Shown here piece after piece: positions 47,029 through 54,594 of a DNA stretch of 64,000 bases (the stretch's first letter is position 1; each line of letters opens with the position of its first letter). The notes beneath the pieces were generated by a model, which searched no databases, was not told the DNA's origin, and saw nothing but the letters and a program-made list of their open reading frames with translations. The stretch is taken from positions 1 to 64,000 of the forward strand of contig CAIOIC010000023.1 in the NCBI GenBank assembly GCA_903858275.1. The letters run 5' to 3'. Made by a program: the position numbers and the translations under genes. The stretch is from an uncultured Verrucomicrobia subdivision 3 bacterium. Lineage in GTDB: Bacteria > Verrucomicrobiota > Verrucomicrobiia > Limisphaerales > UBA11358.

Positions 47029-47086
47029 TGTAGCGTCGGTCTGTGACCGACGAATGCAGGATCGGCGCTGACACAGCGCCGCTACA
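47029..47086. repeat. Compound palindromic (REP-like) element
   Basis: Two perfect hairpins lie side by side: CGTCGGTC-TGT-GACCGACG (47034-47052) and GGCGCTG-ACA-CAGCGCC (47064-47080), framed by TGTAGCG and CGCTACA. The core GGTCTGTGACC recurs in the hairpin at 50131-50157, so it is a repeat family in this genome. It may also end transcription of block 3, but no T-run follows. Confidence 0.7.
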
Positions 47087-47162
47087 ACCTCTATGCAACA
47101 TCTGACGAGGTTGAATGCCCACCGCCTTTGGCTTGATAAACGGATTAGACAGGAGCAACGTC

Positions 47163-47818
47163 ATGCACATGAAAAGGCACTCTTGCTCCGCAATACGCTT
47201 GGTTGCCATTGCTCTGCTGGCAATGGTTTGCGTCTGCCTCGCTGGATGCGGCGGGATTCATGACGTGGCCAAGAATGGCAACTTGGAAAACGTCCAAATG
47301 CTGCTCAAATCACATCCTGACTTGGTTTTCAGCAAAGACAAAAATGGCGAGACAGCTTTGCACTTGGCGGCAACAAGGACATGGTGGCAATGCTGCTGAC
47401 CAGCAAGGCCGAAGTTAATGCCAAGGAAACAGCCGGCGGTCTGGCAGCTTTGCATTTGACGGCAATATTCGGCCACTATGACGCGGCGAAATTGTTGTTA
47501 GCCAACAAGGCCGATGTCGAAGTCAGAAATCGCAACGGGGAAACACCTTTGCATTTGGCGGCAAATCGCGGGCAGTCGGATGTGGCAAAATTATTGCTGG
47601 CAAGCCATGCCGAAGTTAATGCTCGGGATAATATTGGAGATACACCTTTGCAGAAAGCTGTGTTTTCGGGCAACAAGGACATGGCTGCTTTGCTTTTGGC
47701 AAACAAAGCCGAGGTCAACGCCACGAATAACGTCGGTGAAACACCTATGTATTTTGCGGCGGCGCGCGGCGGTCAGGGCATGACAGAATTGCTTCGCCAG
47801 CACGGTGGCCATGAATAA
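47163..47818 (+). pseudogene. Ankyrin-repeat lipoprotein, frameshifted
   Basis: From ATG 47163 a lipoprotein signal (VAIALLAMVCVCLAGC, lipobox LAGC) leads into an ankyrin repeat (GIHDVAKNGNLENVQMLLKS, NGETALHLAA), then the frame ends at 47399. The adjacent frame resumes from about 47370 with GNKDMVAMLLTSKAEVNA and four more repeats to 47818. The consensus spacing implies that about 10 bp were lost between two GGC triplets at about 47368-47372. A CAGGAG ribosome-binding site precedes the start. Intact, this would be an outer-membrane or periplasm-facing lipoprotein. A downstream start cannot rescue secretion. Confidence 0.8.
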
Positions 47819-47851
47819 ATTCGTTTGAATCATTGGCAGAGGCGGCACGCC

Positions 47852-49387
47852 TCACCAATCCGTCTCGCGGTAGTCCTTCAGAAATTTTCCCCAGAGGTGC
47901 TCGCCGGTGTTCATGCCAGCGATGATCGGGTCCACGATGCGCGCCGCACCATCCACAATATCCAGCGGCGGGTGGAACCGATGCTCCGCCACCTTGCGCT
48001 CGGCGATGTGCGCGGGGTCCTCATCCGTCACCCAGCCGGTGTCCACGGCGTTCATGTGGATGCCGGCGGCGTGGTAATCCGCCGCCGCCGTGCGCGTCAT
48101 CATGTTGAGCGCGGCCTTGGCCATGTTCGTGTGCGGATGCCGCGTGGTCTTGAACTTGCGGTAAAACTGTCCCTCGACGGCGGAGACGTTGACGATGTGC
48201 TTGTCGCGCTCCGGCGTGCGGAGCATGAGCGGCTTGAGCCGCGCGTTGAGGATGAACGGCGCGATGGCGTTGACGAGCTGCACCTCGAGCAGTTCCACGG
48301 CGGGAACCTCGTGCATGAGCATGCGCCAGGAATTGTGTTCGCGCAGGTCCACCTGCTGCAAATCCTGGTCGAGCTGGCCCTGCGGAAACAAGGCCTGCTG
48401 CGCCGCCAGCTCGTCCGGCAACAGCGGCACCTGCGACAGTTCCGCCGCGTGCGTGAGGCCGGCGACTTCGGACATGCGCTTCTGCACGAGGGCCGCATCG
48501 CCTTCCGGCAGCATATGGTAGCCGCGCAGACCTTCGTAAGCGCCGAGCAGCTTGCGCGCGTGCTCCGGCATCTTGTCCACCGACGCGGTCTCCAGCTCCA
48601 TCATGTGCTGATAAAAATCCGGCGGCCGGCGGACCGTCTGGCAGGCGTTATTGATGATGAAATCCAGCCGCGACCGCGTCGCCAGCAGATGCTTGCAAAA
48701 CGCCTCCACGCTGGGGGTGTGGCGCAGGTCGAGGCCAAATATCTCCAGCCTGTGGCCCCAGTCCTGGAAATCCGGTTCCGCCGCGTAACGCATCGCCGAG
48801 TCGCGCGGGAAACGGGTGCAGACAATCAGCTGCGCCCCGGCGCGGAGGAGCTTGATGCCGGCCTGATAACCAATCTTCACGCGGCCGCCGGTGAGCAGCG
48901 CCACGCGCCCGCGCAAATCGGCGGATTCAGTGCGCTTCAAAAAATTCAGCTCCGCGCACTTGGGACAAAGCTGGTCATAGAAGTGATGGATCTGCGAGTA
49001 ATCCTGTTTGCAGATGTAGCAATTCTGCGGCTCGACCACTTCGCGGAAATCGGGATTTTCCTTCACTTCCTCCTGGATGAAATTTTGCGGCGGGAAAACA
49101 TTGGGCGTGGTGAAAACCTTTTCGCGGCGCAGCTTACGGATGCCGGTCTGATGGAGCTTGGCATCGTCCTTTTGCTGCTTCTCAACCTTGCGCTGTTTGA
49201 CGCCGGCTTTCACGAGGCGCCGCCGCTGGGCCACGTCCGGGCAATAGATGTCGCCGGCGGCCTTGAGCAGGCGGGTGCGCTCCTCGACGGTCAATCCGGC
49301 GAGCAGGGCGCGGTTCGCCGCCGCCTGCTCAAGAATCGCGGCGGCGGCTTTCAGTTGCGCGGACAGTTTATTTGGATCGGCGGACAT
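47852..49387 (-). CDS. SDR-fold protein with N-terminal zinc-ribbon, catalytic Tyr missing
   Basis: 511 residues. Residues 1-110 are helical and charged. A four-cysteine zinc-ribbon-like motif lies at C123-x2-C126 and C141-x2-C144. A Rossmann SDR domain starts at [19 protein letters not shown], with [10 protein letters not shown] as the NNAG equivalent and NVSAVEGQF as the Ser region. The expected YxxxK reads TNMAK, so the catalytic Tyr is replaced by Thr while Lys is kept. Related large SDR proteins are found in bacteria and eukaryotes without a known substrate. It could be a binding or scaffold protein, or use a different mechanism. No signal peptide. Confidence 0.75.
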   Translation of the reverse strand: MSADPNKLSAQLKAAAAILEQAAANRALLAGLTVEERTRLLKAAGDIYCPDVAQRRRLVKAGVKQRKVEKQQKDDAKLHQTGIRKLRREKVFTTPNVFPPQNFIQEEVKENPDFREVVEPQNCYICKQDYSQIHHFYDQLCPKCAELNFLKRTESADLRGRVALLTGGRVKIGYQAGIKLLRAGAQLIVCTRFPRDSAMRYAAEPDFQDWGHRLEIFGLDLRHTPSVEAFCKHLLATRSRLDFIINNACQTVRRPPDFYQHMMELETASVDKMPEHARKLLGAYEGLRGYHMLPEGDAALVQKRMSEVAGLTHAAELSQVPLLPDELAAQQALFPQGQLDQDLQQVDLREHNSWRMLMHEVPAVELLEVQLVNAIAPFILNARLKPLMLRTPERDKHIVNVSAVEGQFYRKFKTTRHPHTNMAKAALNMMTRTAAADYHAAGIHMNAVDTGWVTDEDPAHIAERKVAEHRFHPPLDIVDGAARIVDPIIAGMNTGEHLWGKFLKDYRETDW

Positions 49388-49466
49388 TCAATTCGGCCGG
49401 GCAGCATAGCAGCCGGACAAACGACGGGCGATGGAAAAGCACAACGACAGTGTCCTATGGGCGTTA

Positions 49467-49590
49467 GGCCTTCTCCCCATAGAGAAGGAGAATCGGTTCC
49501 CGCTGCTTGAGTAAACCGGACGCTGGATTCCTTGCGGAGCCACCAAGCTGACGGAAGTATGATTGCTAAACTCCTCTCCCGGGGGAGAGG
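49467..49590. repeat. Dispersed repeat, copy A
   Basis: Begins GGCCTTCTCCCC and ends CTCTCCCGGGGGAGAGG, itself a palindrome. It is about 95% identical to copy B at 49653-49775 through the central part (GGTTCCCGCTGCTTGAG to GATTGCTAAAC). Short G/C-rich termini of this kind resemble non-autonomous insertion elements. Confidence 0.75.
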
Positions 49591-49652
49591 ACACAGGTGA
49601 GGGCGGGCGTAAAACCAAATATAGAAGTTAGTTTCTTGTCCTCCCTCATCCC

Positions 49653-49775
49653 GGCCTTCTCCCCAAGGAGAAGGAGAACGGTTCCCGCTGCTTGAGCAAA
49701 CCGGACGCTGGATTCCTTGCGGAGCCACCAAGCTGACGGAAGTGTGATTGCTAAACGCCTCTCCCGGGGGAGAGG
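49653..49775. repeat. Dispersed repeat, copy B
   Basis: Second copy, same orientation, separated from copy A by about 60 bp. It differs at a handful of positions (for example GAGCAAACC for GAGTAAACC) and in the arm of the first palindrome. Confidence 0.75.
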
Positions 49776-49960
49776 ACATCCGATGGGCGAGAGACATCTC
49801 CCCATCGGCTCCGCCGACGCGGAGAGTGGGAAACGCTCCGTGCGTCTTGTCGTCTGAAAGCACTGGCTGGTTCAGGGGTTCAAAGCGCGAACCTTGGTTG
49901 GGAGAAATCTCACCCCAGCCCAATGACCCGCTCGCGCACGCTCGCCCGGCCCGCGCGGTC

Positions 49961-50068
49961 GGAGTGTGGCCGTCCCCGGCCACAGCAATTTTCAACTTGC
50001 GAGCGGCGTGATATTTTTGAACGTCTTCGGCCGGAAGCAAGTTGCAGCGCCCGGGGACGGGCGCACTC
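49961..50068. repeat. Large imperfect palindrome
   Basis: The left arm (GGAGTGTGGCCGTCCCCGG..., then CAACTTGC) matches the reverse complement of the right arm (GCAAGTTGCAGCGCCCGGGG... to GCACTCC) with a few mismatches. Each arm contains its own small hairpin, GTGGCCG-TCCC-CGGCCAC and GCGCCC-GGGGAC-GGGCGC. It resembles a REP/MITE-like unit. Confidence 0.65.
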
Positions 50069-50117
50069 CGGCGATGACAACCGTCACCCGGGTTTCCGGC
50101 CAGACCAGTTAAACCGC

Positions 50118-50157
50118 TCTATTTAAAAATGGAGCGCGGGTCTGTGACCCGCGCTCC
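50118..50157 (-). terminator. Intrinsic terminator of the repeat-protein gene
   Basis: A perfect 12-bp stem GGAGCGCGGGTC with a 3-nt loop lies at 50131-50157. On the minus strand it is followed by ATTTTTAAATAG, a U-rich tract. It lies about 60 bp after the minus-strand gene ending at 50219. It shares the GGTCTGTGACC core with the hairpin at 47038-47048. Confidence 0.7.
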
Positions 50158-50218
50158 GAAATCAGGACATATCACCGCATGGCCGGCAGGGCGCCAGCCA
50201 AATTCCAGCAATTACTGC

Positions 50219-52477
50219 TCAGTTGTTTTTGACGCTGTTCAGCAGGTTCTGCTTCTGGTTTTCCGGCAGGGCGGTGCCGTTCAACCAGGTTTTGGCGGCG
50301 ATGAAATCCGTCTTCAACCAGTTGCGGGCAACGTTTTGGATGGCGCTGTTGCGCTGGTTCGCGTCGGTCAATGAACCGGCAAACGGCGCGGCATATTCGG
50401 GATACTGCCACGCGAGATTGCTGACGTAACTTTGCACGGCGCCTTGTTTGGCGCTGTCCTCGGGCAGCGCGGCGAGCCATTGACCGGCGGCGGTCGGGTC
50501 ATTTTGCGCCCAGCTTTGGACCACGGAATTGAGGGCTTGACTGCGCGTGCTGCCGGTAAAGCCCACGGCCCAATCCGCCGCCGACTGCGGGTCGTTCTGC
50601 GCCCACTGGCTGATCACCGTCATGGCCGCCTTGTTTTGCGCATCGCCGGCGGGCAAACCGGCCACCAGGGTGGCGGCGCCCTGCGGGTCGTTTTGCGCCA
50701 TGCCGGAAATCATGCCCTGCATGAAAGAATTTTTCCCTTCGCCTTCGGACAGCGATTGAAACCAGATGGCGGCGGCAGCGGGGTCGTTTTGCGCCCATTG
50801 CTGCGCGGCATTTTGCATGAATGTGTTTTGCTGGCTGCCGGCGGGCATGGTCTGGGCGTATTGCACCACGGCTTGCGGGTCGTTCTGCGCCCAGTTCTGG
50901 CAGACGGTGCTCAAAGCGTTTTGCTTGGCCTGGCCGTCCGGGAGGCCCTGCGCCCACGCCAGCGCGGCGGTCGCATCGGACTGTGACCATTGGCTCGCGA
51001 GGTTGCTGATGAAACTTTCCCGCGCCTGGCCGGCGGGCAGAGCGGCGGCAAGGTCGGCGGCGGCTTGCGGATCGTTTTGCGCGAGCTGCCAGCTCATGCT
51101 TTGGAGCGCATTCCGTTTGGCGTTGCCTTCGGGCAATGTCTTGATCCAGTCCATCGCCGCCGCCGGATCATTTTGGGCGAGACCGTTGGCGATTGAACTA
51201 ATGACATTGTTTTGCGCCTGGCCCGGGGGCAGCAGGGCGGCCAGCTTCATCGCCGCCTGCGGATCCTGCCACGCCAGTGAATTGACGGTGTTCTGCACGA
51301 TCTTGTTGCGCTCCGCGCCGGGCGTCAAATCCTGCGCAAATTTTATCGCGGCCTCGGGATCGCTTTGAATCCAGCCATTGATGACATTGCCGAGCAAGTC
51401 CGTCCGCTTCTTGCCGGCGGGCAGCGTGTTGGCAAAATCCATCGCGGCCTTCGGATCCTGCTGCGCCCATTGCTGGGTGACCGTGTTCAAAGCCTGCTGT
51501 CTGGCCTGGCCTTCCGGCAGTTGTTTCGCGTAGGCCAAAGCTCCTGGCACGTCATTTTGCATCCACTGCGAAACGATACTATTGAGGGCATTGCGCTTGT
51601 CGTTTCCGTTCGCCAGGGAATTGGCCCAAGCCGCCGCCGCCGCCGGGTCGGTTTGCGCCCAGGAAGAGGCAATGGCTTGATACGCCTGCGAACGCTGCTG
51701 GGCCGAGGTCAACTCCGCCGCCTTGACCACCGCCGCCGACGGATCCCGGGCCGCCCACGACTGGAAAATCTGCCAGGCAAAACCCATGCCGAACCGGCGC
51801 GAACCGCTCAGGCCCAAACTTTTCGCCAGCTCCAGCGCCGCCGCCGGATCCGTCGCCGCCATCGCGCCGACCACACTGTTCATGACCTGATCGCGGAGCT
51901 GGCCTTTTGGAAGCTGCTTGGCCCATTCGGCGGCGGCCTTGGCATCCTTGCCGGCCCACGCGCCCACCACAATGCCGATGGCCTGCTCACGCTCCGACCG
52001 GCTCGTCATCGCATTGGCATAGGCCATCGCCGCCGAGACATCCGCCTCCGCCCAGCGGGCGAGCAGCGAATAGCGCACCACCCAGCGCATCTGCTGCGGC
52101 AAATTCTTGTCCGTAAACCGGAGTAATTCGGGGATGTCCGCCACCTCCACATCCATCAGTTGCTTCATGAACTCCTGCTGTTCCTTCTGCAAACCAAAGC
52201 CAAAGCTCATGCGTCCGCTCTTGCTCAACTCCATAATCTTCGCCTCCAGATCGGTCAGCGACAGCTTGCCGGACGACTTTTCGGTCTTTTCTGACGAGGC
52301 GGCGGGCTTGACGCGCACCGGCGGCAGCTTGCTCAAACCCGCCATGCCGGACGCATCCGATGCAGCCGGGCTTTCGGCGGTGGAGGATTGGGCTGGCGCG
52401 TGATGCCGGCCGAACCAGTAGCCGCCGCCCGCCGCACACACGACGAGCAGGAGCGAAAAGATGAAGCTGTTTTTCAT
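50219..52477 (-). CDS. Secreted/anchored protein with about nineteen 32-residue tandem repeats
   Basis: 752 residues. A hydrophobic N-terminus (FIFSLLLVVCAAGGGYWFG) acts as signal or anchor, followed by a linker rich in Ser, Ala and Lys. From about residue 140 to the end I count about nineteen repeats of about 32 residues with consensus WAQNDPxAAxxWAxxLPxGxxxxxALxxVxx, one after another. The best ones contain QWAQNDPQSAADWA and SWAQNDPTAAGQWLAALP. Helix-turn-helix spacing suggests an alpha-solenoid like TPR or Sel1, but the WAxxDP signature is distinct. No catalytic domain is present, so a protein-binding role is likely. The function is unknown to me. Confidence 0.8.
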   Translation of the reverse strand: MKNSFIFSLLLVVCAAGGGYWFGRHHAPAQSSTAESPAASDASGMAGLSKLPPVRVKPAASSEKTEKSSGKLSLTDLEAKIMELSKSGRMSFGFGLQKEQQEFMKQLMDVEVADIPELLRFTDKNLPQQMRWVVRYSLLARWAEADVSAAMAYANAMTSRSEREQAIGIVVGAWAGKDAKAAAEWAKQLPKGQLRDQVMNSVVGAMAATDPAAALELAKSLGLSGSRRFGMGFAWQIFQSWAARDPSAAVVKAAELTSAQQRSQAYQAIASSWAQTDPAAAAAWANSLANGNDKRNALNSIVSQWMQNDVPGALAYAKQLPEGQARQQALNTVTQQWAQQDPKAAMDFANTLPAGKKRTDLLGNVINGWIQSDPEAAIKFAQDLTPGAERNKIVQNTVNSLAWQDPQAAMKLAALLPPGQAQNNVISSIANGLAQNDPAAAMDWIKTLPEGNAKRNALQSMSWQLAQNDPQAAADLAAALPAGQARESFISNLASQWSQSDATAALAWAQGLPDGQAKQNALSTVCQNWAQNDPQAVVQYAQTMPAGSQQNTFMQNAAQQWAQNDPAAAAIWFQSLSEGEGKNSFMQGMISGMAQNDPQGAATLVAGLPAGDAQNKAAMTVISQWAQNDPQSAADWAVGFTGSTRSQALNSVVQSWAQNDPTAAGQWLAALPEDSAKQGAVQSYVSNLAWQYPEYAAPFAGSLTDANQRNSAIQNVARNWLKTDFIAAKTWLNGTALPENQKQNLLNSVKNN

Positions 52478-52599
52478 AGGCGAATTGGAAATGAACTCGG
52501 CCGAGTTTCCACCGGTTCAATAAAAAGTCCAGCCAACAAAAACCATGCGGATTCCTTGACCCGCGCCGCCAAAGCCGCTAGACCATTCGCCAGAACGCC

Positions 52600-52983
52600 A
52601 TGGCCACCAAAACCATCATCAAACCCGCCAAATCACCGGCCGCCGTCGGCCCTTACAATCACGCCGTCCGCGTCGGCGACCTTCTTTTCTGCGCCGGGCA
52701 GATTCCGATCGAGCCCGCCACCGGCAACCTCGTCGCCGGCGACATCAAAGCCCAAACCGAGCGCGTGCTGCAAAACGTGAAAGCCATTTTGGACGACCAG
52801 AAGCTGACCTTCGCCAACGTCGTGAAAAGCACGGTGTTCCTGACGAACCTCGGCGACTTCGCCGCCATGAACGAGGTGTATGCGAAGCATTTCACGGAAA
52901 ATTTTCCGGCGCGCTCCACCGTGCAGGTCGCCGCGCTGCCCAAAGGCGCGAGCGTGGAGATCGAAGTCGTCGCGCATTTCTGA
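52600..52983 (+). CDS. ridA: RidA family reactive-intermediate deaminase
   Basis: 127 residues, exact family length. It hydrolyses 2-aminoacrylate and related imines formed by PLP enzymes. SPAAVGPYNHAVRVGDLLFCAGQIP at the N-terminus, QTERVLQNVKAIL and the C-terminal signature region FPARSTVQVAALPKGASVEIE are diagnostic; the substrate-binding Arg is in PARST. It forms a cytoplasmic trimer. It is separated from rmuC by a MITE-like repeat. Confidence 0.95.
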   Translation: MATKTIIKPAKSPAAVGPYNHAVRVGDLLFCAGQIPIEPATGNLVAGDIKAQTERVLQNVKAILDDQKLTFANVVKSTVFLTNLGDFAAMNEVYAKHFTENFPARSTVQVAALPKGASVEIEVVAHF

Positions 52984-53035
52984 AATGCAATTGCTTTGTA
53001 AAAATCATCTGTTGGATATGGAAAAACTGACAGGC

Positions 53036-53198
53036 GTTCTCCCTCACCCTCAATCCCTCTCCCGCCGGGCGAGGGAAGCGGTGTCCACGCCTGCCGACAA
53101 CCCGAATGCCAGCCGCGCGAATCCAGCAGTTCAATGGTTCGGAAGACGGCGCACAATTCTCCCTCTCCCGGCGGGAGAGGGCCGGGGTGAGGGAGAAC
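53036..53198. mobile_element. 163-bp MITE-like element with 14-15-bp perfect terminal inverted repeats
   Basis: The ends read CGTTCTCCCTCACCC and GGGTGAGGGAGAACG, perfect inverted repeats of 15 bp counting the outer C/G at 53035 and 53199. Inside lie paired CCCTCTCCCG/CGGGAGAGGG arms. There is no transposase. In one frame it encodes SLSRRERAGVREN, a peptide seen widely as a translated repeat in such genomes. It sits directly upstream of rmuC and adds a spurious 37-codon extension to that reading frame. Confidence 0.75.
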
Positions 53199-53216
53199 GT
53201 CCAAGCCATTAAAACT

Positions 53217-54584
53217 ATGTCCACCGGAATTTATTTATTGATAGGGCTGGTTGTCGGTGGCGGAATCGGGTTGCTCGCCGGCTGGCTGCTTGGCGCGCGC
53301 AGGCAGACCGTTGCGCCCGCCGATTCACGACTGGAAGCGGATTTGCAACAACGCCTCGCGCAGCGCGAAACGGAGTTGAAACAAGCCGGCGAACAGCTCA
53401 CGCAAACCAAAACCTCGCTCGCCACCGCGCAGGCGAACCAGGCGGCGGCCGAAAAAATTCTCGCGGAGCAAAAGCTGCTTCACGAGCAAACGTTGCGGGA
53501 CGCGAAACTCGCCCAGGAAAAAGCCATCGCCGATTTGCGCGAGGCATTCAAGGCGATGAGTGCCGAGGCGCTGAAACAATCCGCCCCGGAATTTTTGCGG
53601 CTGGCGGAGCAGTCGTTCGGCAAATTTCAGGAGACGGCGAAAGGCGATCTGGCGCAGCGGCAGGAAGCCATCAAAGGATTGGTGGAGCCCCTCAAACAGC
53701 AACTGGAGACCTACCAGCAGCGGTTGCAGCAAAGCGAATCGGCCCAGTCGGGCGCGCTGGGCGAGGTGAAGAAACAGCTGGAATCGCTGACGCAGACCAA
53801 CCTGTCGCTGGCGGCGGAGACGGCGCAATTCCGCTCCGTGCTGAAATCAAACCAGGCGCGCGGCAAGTGGGGCGAGGAAACGCTGCGCCGCGTGGTCGAG
53901 GCGGCGGGCATGAGCGCCCACTGCGATTTCACCGAACAGACGCAAAGCGATGACAAGAAACCCGACCTCATCGTGAAACTGCCCGGCGACCGGTTCATCA
54001 TCGTGGACGCGAAAGTGCCGGATTTGGATTTTCTCAACGGGCTGGACAGCGCGGATGAAACCAAACGGGCGCAGGCGCTGGCCGACCACGCGGCGAAGCT
54101 GAAGAACACCATCAAGCAACTCGCCGACCGCGATTACCCGGCGCAGTTCAAAAACGCGCTGGATTACGTCGTGCTGTTCGTGCCGGCGGAATCACTGTTC
54201 AGCGCCGCGCTGGAAGGCGACCACGATTTGATCATCTGGGCGGCGGAGAAACGGATTTTGCTCGCCACCCCGGCATCGCTCATCGCGCTGCTGCGTTCGG
54301 TGAGCGTGAGCTGGCAGCAGCACGCGCAGACGGAGAACGCGCAGAAAATCGCCGAGGCGGCGCAGGAGCTGTTTGTGCGCGTGGTCACCTTCACGGAGCA
54401 TCTGGAAAAAATCCGGGGCGGCCTGGAGACGGCGAACAAAGCCTTCAATCAGGCGGTGGGCAGCTACGAATCGCGCGTCCGGCCGGCGGGCGAAAAGCTG
54501 CAAAAGCTCGGCGGCACGGCGGCGGGCAAGGAGTTGCTGGATGTCCAGCCTTTGGATGCAACGCTCCGGCTCCCGCCGGGCTGA
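53217..54584 (+). CDS. rmuC: DNA recombination protein RmuC
   Basis: 455 residues from ATG 53217; the in-frame extension upstream is repeat-derived. An N-terminal membrane anchor (IYLLIGLVVGGGIGLLAGWLLG) is followed by a long coiled coil (about 45-200) and the RmuC nuclease-like domain, with ARGKWGEETLRRVVEAAGM, DKKPDLIVKLPGDRFIIVDAKVP and YVVLFVPAESLFSAAL. RmuC limits recombination at inverted repeats. It is close in order to ridA but probably has its own promoter, since the MITE lies between. Confidence 0.95.
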   Translation: MSTGIYLLIGLVVGGGIGLLAGWLLGARRQTVAPADSRLEADLQQRLAQRETELKQAGEQLTQTKTSLATAQANQAAAEKILAEQKLLHEQTLRDAKLAQEKAIADLREAFKAMSAEALKQSAPEFLRLAEQSFGKFQETAKGDLAQRQEAIKGLVEPLKQQLETYQQRLQQSESAQSGALGEVKKQLESLTQTNLSLAAETAQFRSVLKSNQARGKWGEETLRRVVEAAGMSAHCDFTEQTQSDDKKPDLIVKLPGDRFIIVDAKVPDLDFLNGLDSADETKRAQALADHAAKLKNTIKQLADRDYPAQFKNALDYVVLFVPAESLFSAALEGDHDLIIWAAEKRILLATPASLIALLRSVSVSWQQHAQTENAQKIAEAAQELFVRVVTFTEHLEKIRGGLETANKAFNQAVGSYESRVRPAGEKLQKLGGTAAGKELLDVQPLDATLRLPPG

Positions 54585-54594
54585 CCGGCAGAAA

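Larger units (their letters stand above)
49388..50218. other. Gene-free 830-bp region made mostly of repeats
   Basis: No convincing coding region. It holds a pair of about 125-bp direct repeats (49467 and 49653), a large imperfect palindrome (49961-50068) and a terminator hairpin (50131-50157), each listed separately. Open frames here translate the repeats and show no conserved domain. Confidence 0.75.

Noticed and set aside
45332-47209. 625-residue minus-strand frame opposite the beta-helix/CBM9 gene
   Set aside because: The plus-strand gene has a signal peptide, beta-helix coils and a CBM9 domain; the antisense frame has none.
49351-50040. Open frames across the repeat region
   Set aside because: They translate repeat DNA and contain duplicated low-meaning peptides with no start signal or domain.
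50219-52077. 96-bp repeats as a possible CRISPR array
   Set aside because: Repeats are coding, diverged at DNA level, contiguous without spacers, and keep a protein period of 32 residues.
53106-53216. N-terminal extension of RmuC
   Set aside because: The 37 codons are encoded by the MITE-like element. The conserved membrane anchor starts at ATG 53217.
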